Source: Streptomyces sp. CBMA156 (GTDB taxonomy: Bacteria; Actinomycetota; Actinomycetes; Streptomycetales; Streptomycetaceae). Taken from it: a DNA stretch of 56,236 nucleotides. The stretch covers positions 1 to 56,236 of the forward strand of contig NZ_MSJQ01000283.1 of NCBI RefSeq assembly GCF_014596515.1, in the 5' to 3' direction. Below the pieces are notes generated by a model, which was not told where the DNA came from, ran no database searches, and saw only the letters and a list, made by a program, of their open reading frames with translations. Shown piece by piece: positions 44,110-52,235 of the stretch. Every line of letters starts with the position of its first letter. The stretch's first letter is position 1. The position numbers and the translations under genes are program-made.

Positions 44110-44310
44110 GGTTGTCGGTGGTTCAGTCCCTGCCGGGTCGGCTTCGCCGGCCGGTGGGCCCGGCCGGCTTGGCCGGTCGGCCCGCGGGCCGGTTGGCTTC
44201 GCCGGTTCGCCGGTCGGCTTGGCCTGGTCGGCCCGCGGGCCGGCTTGGCCGGTCGGCTTGGCCGGTTGGCCTGGTCGGCCCGCCGGTCGGTTTGGCCGGT
44301 TGGTGGGCTG
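44110..44310. repeat. GGCCGGTCGGCTTGG-type low-complexity array before the ACP gene
   Basis: The stretch repeats GGCTTGGCCGGTCGG, GCCCGCGGGCC and variants with many overlapping palindromes. It ends about 95 bases before the ACP start and will form strong secondary structure in DNA or in any leader RNA read through it. Confidence 0.7.
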
Positions 44311-44403
44311 GGTGGGTGTGGGTGTTGGGGGGTTCGTCCTGACCTGTTCTTTCGGCGCGTTGACGGCGCTCACGGAGGTGGGCGTGGAGAGGAACGATCA
44401 CTG

Positions 44404-44664
44404 ATGTCTCGGATTCCCACGATCGAGGACCTGGCGGAGCAGCTTCAGGCGGTGTCGGGTGCGCGGGAGATTGATGCGGACGCGGCGTTGCAGCACATCG
44501 CGGATGTGGATTCGCTGGATCTGATGGAGTGGTTGTACGGGTTCCAGAACGACTATCCGCACATTCCGGCGGACGAGTCGTTGTTCGCGGACATCGACGA
44601 CACGACGACGTTGCGGGTGGTGCACGAGCGGATCCTGGCGTTGGTGCCGTCGGCGGGTCGCTGA
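44404..44664 (+). CDS. Stand-alone acyl carrier protein
   Basis: This 86-residue acidic helical protein carries the phosphopantetheine site in DVDSLDLMEW, with Ser37 as the attachment residue. The length and flanks (DESLFADIDDTTTLRVVHERILAL) fit a discrete type II ACP. It would hold the growing acyl chain for the KAS III and reductase encoded directly after it. GGAGAGGA lies about 11 bases before the ATG. The gap to the next start is 34 bases, so the three genes form one operon. It is more divergent than a housekeeping fatty-acid ACP. Confidence 0.9.
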   Translation: MSRIPTIEDLAEQLQAVSGAREIDADAALQHIADVDSLDLMEWLYGFQNDYPHIPADESLFADIDDTTTLRVVHERILALVPSAGR

Positions 44665-44698
44665 GAGGGGGGTGGGGGTCGGGGAGAGGGGTGGGGTG

Positions 44699-45685
44699 AT
44701 GAGTGGTTTCGATGTCGCCGGTTGGGGGATGTCGGTGCCCGAGCGGGTGGTGACGAGTGCGGAGCTCGCGGAGCGTTTCGGTGTGGATGAGCACTGGATC
44801 GTGTCGCGGTGCGGGATCCGTGAGCGTCGGGCGGTGGGTGTGGGGCAGACCACGGCGTCGATGGCGGTTGAGGCGGGGCGTCGGGCGTTGGAGCGTGCGG
44901 GTCTGTCGGGTGCGGATATCGCGCATCTGATCGTGGCGACGGCGACTCCGGAGCAGCCTTCGCCGGCGACGTCGGCGTTCGTGCATGACGGGCTGGGGAT
45001 CGCGGGCAGTGCGCATGATGTGAACTCGGAGTGTGCGGGGTTCGTGTATGCGCTGGTGACGGCGGTGGGTCTGTTGCGGATGGATCCGCGTCCGATCCTG
45101 GTGATCGGTTCGGACACGCATACGCTGACCGCGAATCCGGCGGACCGGGATCTGTCGATCCTGGTGGGGGACGGGGCGGGTGCGGTGGTCCTGGTGCCGG
45201 GTGCGGTGGAGCGGGTGCGGGCGTGGAACCTGGGTGCGGACGGCTCGTGCAAGGACAGTCTGAAGGTCCTGGCGGGGGGTGCGCGGATGCCGACGACTGC
45301 GGAGACCGTCGCGGCGGGTCTGCATTACGCGCAGATCAACGGTAACGAGATCTATCTGAACGCGGTGCGGTACACGGTGCGTACGATCCGCGAGACGCTG
45401 GAGCAGGCGAAGATCACGCCGGCGGAGGTGGATCATGTGGTGCCGCATCAGGCGAACATCCGGATCATCAACTCGGTGCTGTCGCATACGGGTATTCCGG
45501 CGGACCGGCTGGTGACGAATCTGGAGCGGTACGGCAACACGGCGTCGGGGTCGATCCCGATCGCGTTGGCGGAGGCGTTGGACGCGGGGCGGATCAGGGA
45601 CGGTGACACGGTGTTGCTGGCCGGGTTCGGTGCGGGGATGACGTGGGGTTCGGTGCTGCTGACGTGGGGAGGTGCGGGCCGGTGA
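44699..45685 (+). CDS. 3-oxoacyl-ACP synthase III (KAS III, FabH-like)
   Basis: This 328-residue thiolase-fold enzyme has the complete KAS III triad: C112 in NSECAGF, H250 in VPHQAN and N280 in GNTASGSIPIAL. It condenses an acyl-CoA starter with malonyl-ACP, or acts on the partner ACP. Gene order (ACP - KAS III - FabG) implies one or few elongation steps, since no KAS I/II pair or chain-length factor is present. The stop overlaps the reductase start (GTGA). GGGGAGAGGGG provides the ribosome site. The codons end mainly in G, unlike C-ending genes on the left of the window. Confidence 0.92.
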   Translation: MSGFDVAGWGMSVPERVVTSAELAERFGVDEHWIVSRCGIRERRAVGVGQTTASMAVEAGRRALERAGLSGADIAHLIVATATPEQPSPATSAFVHDGLGIAGSAHDVNSECAGFVYALVTAVGLLRMDPRPILVIGSDTHTLTANPADRDLSILVGDGAGAVVLVPGAVERVRAWNLGADGSCKDSLKVLAGGARMPTTAETVAAGLHYAQINGNEIYLNAVRYTVRTIRETLEQAKITPAEVDHVVPHQANIRIINSVLSHTGIPADRLVTNLERYGNTASGSIPIALAEALDAGRIRDGDTVLLAGFGAGMTWGSVLLTWGGAGR

Positions 45686-46437
45686 GCGCCAGGGGCGTGT
45701 TCGGGGTGCGTCCGCAGGCGCCGGTGGCGCTGGTGACGGGCGCGTCCGGGGGGCTGGGCGGTGAGCTGGCGCTGGCGTTGGACGCGGCGGGCTGCCGGGT
45801 CGCGGTGCACTACAACAGTTCCCGTGAGGGTGCGGAGAAGGTCGCCGCCCGGTTGGTGAACGAGCATGTGCTGGTCACGGGCTCGGTCGCGCACTGGGAT
45901 GCGGTGACGCAGATGTACGGGCAGGTGGAGGCGGCGCTGGGGCCGGTGGACGTGCTCGTCAACAACGGGGCGATCCGCCGGGATTCGCTGATGGCGATGC
46001 AGGATCCGGTGCAGTGGCGGGAGGTGATCGACACGAACCTGGTGGGTTCCTTCCACACGGCGCGGGTGTGTGTGCCGGCGATGCTGCGTGCGCGGTGGGG
46101 TCGGGTGGTGAACGTCGTGTCGCCGTCCGCGTTGATCGCCACGGCGGGGCAGACCGCGTACTCGGCGTCCAAGGCGGGGCTGATCGGGCTGACCCGTACG
46201 CTGGCGGCGGAGTGCGGGCGGCGGGGGGTGACGGTCAACGCCCTGTCGCCGGGGTTCATGATCACGGGGATGACGGACACGCTGCCGGAGCATGTGGTGG
46301 CGGGGATGCGGGAGAAGGTCCCGGTGCCGCGGTTCGTGACCCCGCGTGAGGTCGCCCGTTCGATCGGTCTGTTCCTCGACCAGGACTGCATGACGGGGCA
46401 GGTCATCAGCATCGACTCCGGCGCCTCCATCACCTGA
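45682..46437 (+). CDS. 3-oxoacyl-ACP reductase, FabG-type SDR
   Basis: This 251-residue classical short-chain dehydrogenase has TGASGGLGGELAL near residue 18, NNGAIRR near 94, and the catalytic S147 (NVVS), Y160 and K164 (YSASK). It would reduce the beta-keto group made by the KAS III on the ACP, using NADPH. It starts at a GTG overlapping the KAS III stop. No dehydratase or enoyl reductase gene is present, so a beta-hydroxyacyl product is the simplest outcome. A strong hairpin lies about 120 bases after the stop. Confidence 0.9.
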   Translation: MSARGVFGVRPQAPVALVTGASGGLGGELALALDAAGCRVAVHYNSSREGAEKVAARLVNEHVLVTGSVAHWDAVTQMYGQVEAALGPVDVLVNNGAIRRDSLMAMQDPVQWREVIDTNLVGSFHTARVCVPAMLRARWGRVVNVVSPSALIATAGQTAYSASKAGLIGLTRTLAAECGRRGVTVNALSPGFMITGMTDTLPEHVVAGMREKVPVPRFVTPREVARSIGLFLDQDCMTGQVISIDSGASIT

Positions 46438-46558
46438 CCGGCCCGGCCCCCGGCCTGTCCCAAGGCCCGGCCCCGGCCACGGCCAGGGGTCGGGTGCCGG
46501 CCGGTGCGGTGCGGTCCGCCGGTCCGTGGGGTTCGCGGTCCGCGGGTTGTCCCCGGTG

Positions 46559-46605
46559 TGCCCCTTCTTCGTTCCGGCGTGTGCCGGCGGGACGAGGAAG
46601 GGGCA
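46559..46605 (+). terminator. Long hairpin after the ACP-KAS III-FabG operon
   Basis: TGCCCCTTCTTCGT (46559-46572) pairs with ACGAGGAAGGGGCA (46592-46605) with one G-T wobble, and CCGGC/GCCGG extend the interior. It is followed by TTTCC. It is the likely end of the operon transcript. Confidence 0.75.
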
Positions 46606-46923
46606 TTTCCGTGTTCCGCGCCCCCGGGGGGTGCCGGTGTCCGGGCGGTGGTGTGATCACGAGGCCGTCCGGGGCCGGGTGAGGGTGGTGCCGGTGGCCG
46701 GTGGTGGTTGCCGGTTGCCGGTTGGCGGCCTGGGGGCGGGTGGGCGCGCAGGTGGGGTTTCGCGTGGGGGTGTGGCCGGTGCGGGTGTGGTCGGGGGGTG
46801 TACGTCCCGGGCCGTGGCCGGTTCCCGGGCGGGGGGCGGATGCGGTGGCGCGCGGGAGGGCGGCGGCCGGGTCGTCGCCGGCCGGTGGTCCGGCGCGGTG
46901 TCGTCGCCGGTGGAGTGGTGGAA

Positions 46924-47028
46924 CCGTACGGGCTGCCGTACGGGCCCTCGTACCGGTCGCTGTACCGGTCTCCGTACGGGCCGTCGTACCGGTCTCCGTG
47001 CGGGCCGTCGCACCGGCTGCCGCATCGG
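46924..47028. repeat. Array of GTAC-centred short palindromes
   Basis: CCGTACGG and CGTACCGG/TGTACCGG alternate about every 9-18 bases (46924 to about 47010), then degrade to CCGTGCGGG and CGCACCGG. This lies in the 1.1-kb gap 46438-47546 between fabG and the phosphatase gene, which shows no convincing gene. Confidence 0.75.
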
Positions 47029-47092
47029 TTGCGGTGGGGGTGGGGTGTCGGTGTGTTGTTCGCCGTCCGGGGCTGTGGTGTCTTCGCGGGGC

Positions 47093-47131
47093 GGGTCGGC
47101 GGGGTGGGTCGGCGGGGTGGGTCGGTGGGGC
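47093..47131 (+). repeat. 13-bp G-rich tandem repeat, three copies
   Basis: GGGTCGGCGGGGT occurs twice perfectly (47093-47118) and once with two changes. Closely spaced G runs on the + strand could form a quadruplex. Confidence 0.7.
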
Positions 47132-47190
47132 GGTGGTGCGGGTGTTTTCGCCTGTGGTGTCGTTGTTTTCGGGGGTGTGGCCGGTGGCGG

Positions 47191-47215
47191 ACCGGGATGG
47201 TATTACGATCCCGGT
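47191..47215. promoter_or_regulatory. Operator-like inverted repeat ACCGGGAT-N9-ATCCCGGT
   Basis: Perfect 8-bp arms flank GGTATTACG, a rare AT-rich patch, about 330 bases upstream of the phosphatase gene. The geometry suits a dimeric regulator better than a terminator. Confidence 0.45.
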
Positions 47216-47546
47216 GGGGGTTGTGTTCCTGCCTGTTCTTGGGGCGGTGCCGGTGCGGGATGGCGTGCGTCTGCTGCGGCTTGTGCACTCTCGGGGGTTC
47301 TGTGAAGGCCCGCTGGCCGTGTCCGGGGCCGGATTGCGGCGCGTGTTCGTGGGCTTGGTGGCCACGGGGGAGGAACGTGCCGCCGCCGTGGGCGGTCAGG
47401 GTGTTCTCGGCCGGGTTCTCCGGCGTTTTGTGTGAGGCGGCCGTCCCCCTGTCCCGGGCTTGGGCGGGTTTTGTGCCGGGCCCGGCGGGCCTCTGTCCCT
47501 GTTGTCCGGACACCGTCTGATTCCATCGACCGGAAGTGCTGCTGAC

Positions 47547-48035
47547 ATGCGACCCGGCTTTTTCACTGTTGACGTCCCCGGTCCGGGGCGGCTGAGCACC
47601 ATGGCCAGACCTCGTGGTTTCGACTGGCTCGAAGACGAGATGGCCGCGCTGGGCGGCCACGGTGTCGACATCCTGGTCAGTGCGCTGACCGGTCCCGAAG
47701 CCGGCGAACTCGGTCTCGTGGACGAGCCCCGGCAGGCTCTCGCCGCCGGGTTGCGGTTCGTCGCGATTCCCGTCCCCGACCGCACGGTTCCCGACCTTGC
47801 CACGGTCCTGCCCGTCCTTCGCGGGCTCGCGGGGCAGCTGCGCGACGGCGCACACGTCGTCACCCACTGCCGGGCCGGCATCGGACGCTCGTCCCTGCTC
47901 GCCGCATCGCTCCTGATCCTCAACGGCATCGATCCCGGCATCGCCTGGGAGCGGATCGAGCGCGCTCGCGGGCTCGCCGTCCCGGACACGGCCGAGCAGC
48001 GGGAGTGGACGATGAAGCTGCTCGCATACGTGTGA
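47547..48035 (+). CDS. Dual-specificity/tyrosine phosphatase-like protein
   Basis: This 162-residue protein has the cysteine-phosphatase loop HCRAGIGRSS (H107, C108, R114) and an upstream IPVPDRTVPD, whose Asp (about 78) is the likely general acid. The size fits a single DSP domain, close to eukaryotic-like dual-specificity phosphatases found in actinomycetes. It could act on phosphoproteins or phosphosugars. Only GGAAG, about 10 bases upstream, serves as ribosome site for the ATG at 47547. The link to the cluster on its left is positional only. Confidence 0.85.
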   Translation: MRPGFFTVDVPGPGRLSTMARPRGFDWLEDEMAALGGHGVDILVSALTGPEAGELGLVDEPRQALAAGLRFVAIPVPDRTVPDLATVLPVLRGLAGQLRDGAHVVTHCRAGIGRSSLLAASLLILNGIDPGIAWERIERARGLAVPDTAEQREWTMKLLAYV

Positions 48036-48968
48036 TGCCGGTATGCCGGATTGCGCGGGGTGTTCCGGGCGGCATGGCTTTCGGTGGCATCGCGGTTGCG
48101 GGCAGGGGCGGGTCCTGCGAGGGCGGTGGCCGGGGTGGGGTGGCCGGGGTGGGGTGGCCGGGTGCATCGCCTTGGTGGTCGGTGTCGGGTGGTTGCGGGA
48201 GCCTCCGGTCCTGGCGTTGCGTCAGCATGGCGGGGAGGGAACGGACATGCCGGGCCGGGCCGGGGCAGGAGCGGGTGAGGGTCGTTCGGGGGAGGGTGTG
48301 CGCGGTGTCGGGCCTGTGGCGTGCCGCTGTGGGAGGTGTGCGGGCGGTATGGGGGCGCAGGCGCGGCAGTGACCGGTGTGCGGGGGCGGGAGGCGGGCGT
48401 CTGGGGATGGGGCGGGAGGACCGCGGGCGCGTCGGGCACGTCTCGTCGGTCACTGCGGGAACCGGCCGGTCGAGGGCCGAATGCCCTGCCGTTCGGCCTG
48501 TTCGGGGAGCGGATGCCCTTGGTGGGGTTGTTGCCGAACCGCGGTCACGTGCCGGGCGCCTCATCTGGTGAGTCCGGGGGAGCGTGGCCGTTTGCGGTTG
48601 CTGCCGAACCAGCGGTCGCCGGCCCGGTCGCCGGGGTCTGGGCGCCGTGTCCTGGGGCGGGGAGTCCGGGTCCTGGGTGATGTGGTGATTGCCGGTGTGC
48701 GGCATCCCCTGGGCGTGGGGTGGCACTTCCCGTGAAAGTTGGTACTCGATCCATGGCGTGTCCTTGGCGGGGCGGCCTGATGGGCGTGGAATCGTGTTGC
48801 CGCGGCCGGTCCGGCTGTATTCAACACTCATCCGCCCATGTGCTTCAGGCCGGTGGAATCGGCCGGGTGCCGTAGCCGGGGGCTGCTGTTTTGTCGCGGC
48901 CTCTGCTGTTGTGTACCGGGGATCCATCGGGCGCACTATGGGTTGCACCGGGAGAAGTGAGGCGCGGT
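48036..48968. other. 933-bp gap without a supported gene
   Basis: The open frames here on both strands are Pro/Arg-rich and lack ribosome sites. It contains two tandem copies of GTGGCCGGGGTGGGG near 48127-48158, and two diverged copies of GTTGYTGCCGAACC about 68 bases apart near 48530 and 48598. The last 100 bases must hold the promoter of the hemopexin-repeat gene. Confidence 0.5.
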
Positions 48969-49613
48969 ATGGGAAAGTTCGAAGACGGGGTCGACGCTGC
49001 TCTTGAGGCCGGCGGGGGTTTCTGGTTCTTCAAGGGTGGCAAGGCTCTGAAGACCGATTCCAGTGGCGACACTCTCAAGTTCAACCCTGACAGCATCACT
49101 GCGCAGGGGTACTGGCCTGCTCTGCGGGGGACCGGGTTCGAGGACGGTGTCGATGCTGCCACGGCGGCCGGTGGGGGTTTCTGGTTCTTCAAGGGCGGCA
49201 GGGCTTTGAAGACCGATTCCAGTGGCGACACCCTCAAGTACGAAGTCGCCCCTGTCACCACGAAGGGGTACTGGCCCGCGCTGCGGGGGACCGGGTTCGA
49301 GGACGGGGTCGACGCTGTCCTTGAGGCCGGCGGGGGTTTCTGGTTCTTCAAGGGTGGCAAGGCTTTGAAGACCGATTCCAGTGGCGACACTCTCAAGTTC
49401 AACCCTGACAGCATCACTGCGCAGGGGTACTGGCCTGCTCTGCGGGGGACCGGGTTCGAGGACGGTGTCGATGCTGCCACGGCGGCCGGCGGGGGTTTCT
49501 GGTTCTTCAAGGGCGGCAGGGCTTTGAAGACCGATTCCAGTGGCGACACCCTCAAGTACGATGTCGCCCCTGTCACCACGCAGGGGTACTGGCCCGCGCT
49601 GCGGGGCGTGTAG
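48969..49613 (+). CDS. Single-domain hemopexin-repeat protein (four-bladed propeller)
   Basis: This 214-residue protein consists almost entirely of four 53-residue repeats that start at 48978, 49137, 49296 and 49455 (159 bp each). Each opens with FEDGVDA, then GGGFWFFKGG, a LKTDSSGDTLK loop and GYWPALRG. The DA...FWFFKG...YW pattern is that of hemopexin blades, and four make one complete propeller. Repeats 1 and 3 are nearly identical, as are 2 and 4, so a two-blade unit was duplicated recently. There is no signal peptide or Cys. Relatives bind haem, polyamines or other small ligands. GGGAG and GAGG lie 5-16 bases upstream of the ATG. Confidence 0.85.
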   Translation: MGKFEDGVDAALEAGGGFWFFKGGKALKTDSSGDTLKFNPDSITAQGYWPALRGTGFEDGVDAATAAGGGFWFFKGGRALKTDSSGDTLKYEVAPVTTKGYWPALRGTGFEDGVDAVLEAGGGFWFFKGGKALKTDSSGDTLKFNPDSITAQGYWPALRGTGFEDGVDAATAAGGGFWFFKGGRALKTDSSGDTLKYDVAPVTTQGYWPALRGV

Positions 49614-50127
49614 CAGGCATTGGCACGGGCGGCCGGCTCTCGCGCTCACGAGCGCGGGAGGGCGCTCGGGTGCGTGGGGGGAGTCCTGCCGGCGCAGGCC
49701 GGCGCCGTATGTGGACCGTGACCTGGTCGAGGCCGCGCAGCCGCGGCTGCGGGTGCTGTTTGCCTTCCACGGTCGCGTGGTGTGGGGCTTCGGCCGTTGT
49801 ACGGGGTGTGCGTCCCGCGCGTGGTGTTGCGGTGGTCACGCCGGTGGGTGGCAGGTGGCGGGTGGCATGGTGGTGGGCGGGTTCGCCGTACGGGCCTGTG
49901 GACGTCGGTGGGTGGACGGTCCGTGGGGATGGTCGTCCTGGTGGTGGCGGGTCTTCCTCCGGGGGCGGGTCTTCCTCCGGGGGTGGTGCGGCCGTCCGGG
50001 GTGCGTCGGGCTGGTCTGGGTGTGCGGCGGCCCGCCTCCTGGGCCGTGTCCTCGGAAGGGGATCGTGGCAGGGGCGGGCCGTCGTGGGAACACGGGGTGG
50101 CACCGGTCAGGGGTGGTGCCGGGTGGG
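49614..50127. other. 514-bp gap with an 18-bp perfect tandem repeat
   Basis: After the terminator no gene is supported. GCGGGTCTTCCTCCGGGG is present twice in tandem at 49947-49982. The gap separates the convergent hemopexin-repeat and thiol peroxidase genes. Confidence 0.5.
49637..49660 (+). terminator. Hairpin after the hemopexin-repeat gene
   Basis: CTCGCGCT pairs with AGCGCGGG (one wobble) around a CACG loop, about 25 bases after the stop codon. Confidence 0.6.
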
Positions 50128-50628
50128 TCAGTTGAGGACGGCGAGTGCGGCCTCGTAGTTCGGCTCGTCGGCGATCTCGGCGACGAGTTCGGTGTGCAGG
50201 ACGGTGTCGTTCTCGTCGAGGACGACGACGGCGCGGGCGGTCAGGCCGGCCAGCGGGCCGTCGGCGATCGCCACGCCGTAGGTGTCGTGGAAGTCCCGGC
50301 CGCGCAGGGTGGAGAGGGTCTTGACGTTCTCCAGGCCCTCGGATCCGCAGAACCGGGCCTGGGCGAACGGCAGGTCGGCGGACACGCACAGCACCACGGT
50401 GTTGTCGAGGGAGCCGGCCTGGGTGTTGAAGGTGCGCACCGAGGTCGCGCAGGTCGGGGTGTCGATGCTGGGGAAGATGTTCAGGACCTTGCGCTTGCCC
50501 GCGAAGTCCTTCAGGGACACGTCCGCGAGTCCTTCGCCGACGAGCGTGAACGCCGGCGCCTGGCTGCCGGCGGTGGGCAGCGCGCCACCGACCTGCACCG
50601 GGTTCCCCTTCAGCGTGACCTGAGCCAT
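50128..50628 (-). CDS. tpx: Thiol peroxidase
   Basis: This 166-residue atypical 2-Cys peroxiredoxin has the peroxidatic C60 in [13 protein letters not shown] and the resolving C94 in [12 protein letters not shown], in the spacing usual for bacterial Tpx. It reduces hydrogen peroxide and alkyl hydroperoxides with thioredoxin. AGGAGG lies about 6 bases before the ATG at 50628. It is a single-gene unit. The frame and C-terminus are intact. Confidence 0.95.
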   Translation of the reverse strand: MAQVTLKGNPVQVGGALPTAGSQAPAFTLVGEGLADVSLKDFAGKRKVLNIFPSIDTPTCATSVRTFNTQAGSLDNTVVLCVSADLPFAQARFCGSEGLENVKTLSTLRGRDFHDTYGVAIADGPLAGLTARAVVVLDENDTVLHTELVAEIADEPNYEAALAVLN

Positions 50629-51214
50629 GAAAAGCCTCCTAGCGGCGGTGTACGGGATGCAACGCCGCCGATCCTACTGCCCGCTCCCGTCCCGTCCCCG
50701 CCGCGGGCCGCACCCCCGGGGGGACGGGGCCCCGGGACGGCCTCGGGGGACGGGCTCCGGGGGACGGGTCCCGGGGTGGGGCGGGGCGGGTTCTTCCTGT
50801 GCCGCCGCTGCACGGACCGCCGGACCGCCGGACCGCGGGCCCGGCGCGCCCACCGGCCGGTGGGCCGGAGCGTCCGCTCGCCCGTCTGTGGGTCTGTCGT
50901 GTCCGTTGTCTGTCGGGGTGTGGGGGCCGGTTGTGCGGTGCGGTCGCGGGCTGTCGTTCCGGTGGTGTGCCGGGAGCGGGTTGTGCGGGTCTCGGCGGTG
51001 GGGTGTGCGGGGTCCGGTTGTGGGCGGGCCCCGTTGTTCCGGTGTTCAGCCGGTGGTGTCGGCGCTCTCGTGGCGTTCCGGTGAGCCGGGTGATCGGCGT
51101 CATGGACGTGTCCGGCCTCGCGGTCACGATTCCCCCAAGGGGGGGTCGTGCAGGGACCGTTGTGGTGTCCCGTGTCGGGTCGGTACCTGTCGGGGCCGGT
51201 TCGCCGGGTGGGTG
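50629..51214. other. 586-bp gap upstream of tpx
   Basis: No gene is supported. Near 50719-50785 there are diverged GGGACGGGCYCCGGGG repeats, and near 50814-50836 tandem CCGGACCG units. The tpx promoter must lie at the left end; I could not assign its boxes. Confidence 0.4.
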
Positions 51215-51703
51215 TCAGGTGTAGTCGGCGGTATTCCGTACCTCGCCGAAGCGGGGGAAGATCCGTTCGATGGTGAAGTCGTGTTCGTCCGCGGTCGGTG
51301 CGGACATCGCGTCGGTGACGAACTCCAGTCGGTAGCCGTGGTCGGCGGCGGCCCGTGCGGTGGACTCGACGCCCATCGTGGTGACCAGTCCGGCGATGAC
51401 CAGGGTGTCCGCGCCCAGTGTGCGCAACTGCGCGTCGAGGCCGGTGTCGTGGAACGCGCCGATGGTGTGTTTGACCACGATGGTGTCGCCGTCGTGGACG
51501 AGGCCGTCGGCGAAGTCGCTGCCGGGCGGCTGCTCGGCGACGTTCGGGCGTTCCACCCGGACCTGCACCACCGGCCGGCCGCCGGCCCGGAACGCTTCGG
51601 CCAACGCGCGGCAGCGCGCGAGTACTTGGCCGCCGGTGTGCGGGGCGAGGGGGAGGGCGATGATGCGTGGCATCAGGTCGATGAGGATCAGTGCGGAGGC
51701 CAT
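51215..51703 (-). CDS. Isochorismatase/cysteine-hydrolase-fold protein lacking the Cys
   Basis: This 162-residue protein has the isochorismatase fold: the Asp of LILIDLMPR near residue 9, the Lys of VVKHTIGAF near 84, and LVIAGLVTTMGVESTARAAADHGY near 110-130. At the position of the nucleophilic Cys of nicotinamidase-like members (TxxCVxxTA) it has Gly (TTMGVESTA), as in true isochorismatase-type enzymes. It may therefore hydrolyse a vinyl ether or have lost hydrolase activity. The ATG at 51703 fits the fold start. It is not linked to siderophore or phenazine genes here. Confidence 0.8.
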   Translation of the reverse strand: MASALILIDLMPRIIALPLAPHTGGQVLARCRALAEAFRAGGRPVVQVRVERPNVAEQPPGSDFADGLVHDGDTIVVKHTIGAFHDTGLDAQLRTLGADTLVIAGLVTTMGVESTARAAADHGYRLEFVTDAMSAPTADEHDFTIERIFPRFGEVRNTADYT

Positions 51704-51815
51704 GACGGACGATCGTAGGGCCGTGCGGTGTACCGGGGGACGCGGGTGGCCGGTGTGCCGCACGGTGTGTGGCCGGTGGTGCGGGCGGCGCCGGGGCCGG
51801 CCCGGGCAGTGTGCG

Positions 51816-52235
51816 TCAGTCGGGGGAGCGGGGTGTGTGGTCGTCGGCGGGTGCGGGGCGGGGCAGCATCTGCCGGGCCTGGGCGAGTGTCACCTTGTCG
51901 TCGGTCCAGGAGTAGACCTCCAGCAGGGACAGGCGGCCGCCGTGGGTGAAGAGCAGGACCCCGCCTGCGCACTGGCCGTCCTGGCCGGTCAGTTCCGCTT
52001 CGGCCGCGATGACGGCCTTTGCCGGGCCCGCCGGCGCCGTGGCGGTGGCGGTGGCGGTGACCGTGGTGGTGGTGTCCGGTTCGAGTTCGAGGGAGGCCGT
52101 GCCGCATCCGCAGCCGCAGCGTTCCTGTATGCGCAGGTGGGGCAGTTGTGCGCGCAGCGCCTGGTGGTCCGGGTCGTCGGCGTGGAGCAGGGCGTCGAGC
52201 ATGCCGGCCACGTCGGGGGGAAGGGCGTGCGTCAT
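51816..52235 (-). CDS. Hypothetical protein with CGCGC motif, 139 aa
   Basis: I do not recognise this acidic soluble protein. A helical N-terminal part (DVAGMLDALLHADDPDHQAL) leads to ERCGCGCGTASLELEP, a cluster of three cysteines that could bind metal. Beta-rich sequence with a Thr/Ala run (TTTTVTATATATAPAG) follows, then VLLFTHGGRLSLLEVYSW. TACAGT lies 7 bases before the ATG at 52235 and no ribosome site is seen, so it may be leaderless. The C-terminal VYSW...LPxAxxL layout recurs in small actinomycete proteins of unknown function. Confidence 0.65.
   Translation of the reverse strand: MTHALPPDVAGMLDALLHADDPDHQALRAQLPHLRIQERCGCGCGTASLELEPDTTTTVTATATATAPAGPAKAVIAAEAELTGQDGQCAGGVLLFTHGGRLSLLEVYSWTDDKVTLAQARQMLPRPAPADDHTPRSPD

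Noticed and set aside
37677..46437. Methylenomycin- or gamma-butyrolactone-type cluster
   Set aside because: An ACP, a KAS III and a monooxygenase are shared with such clusters, but no AvrD/AfsA-type synthase or matching regulator is present.
48036..48968. Leftward Arg/Pro/Thr-rich frame of over 300 codons across the gap
   Set aside because: The composition follows from base skew, there is no ribosome site or domain, and it overlaps the phosphatase gene.
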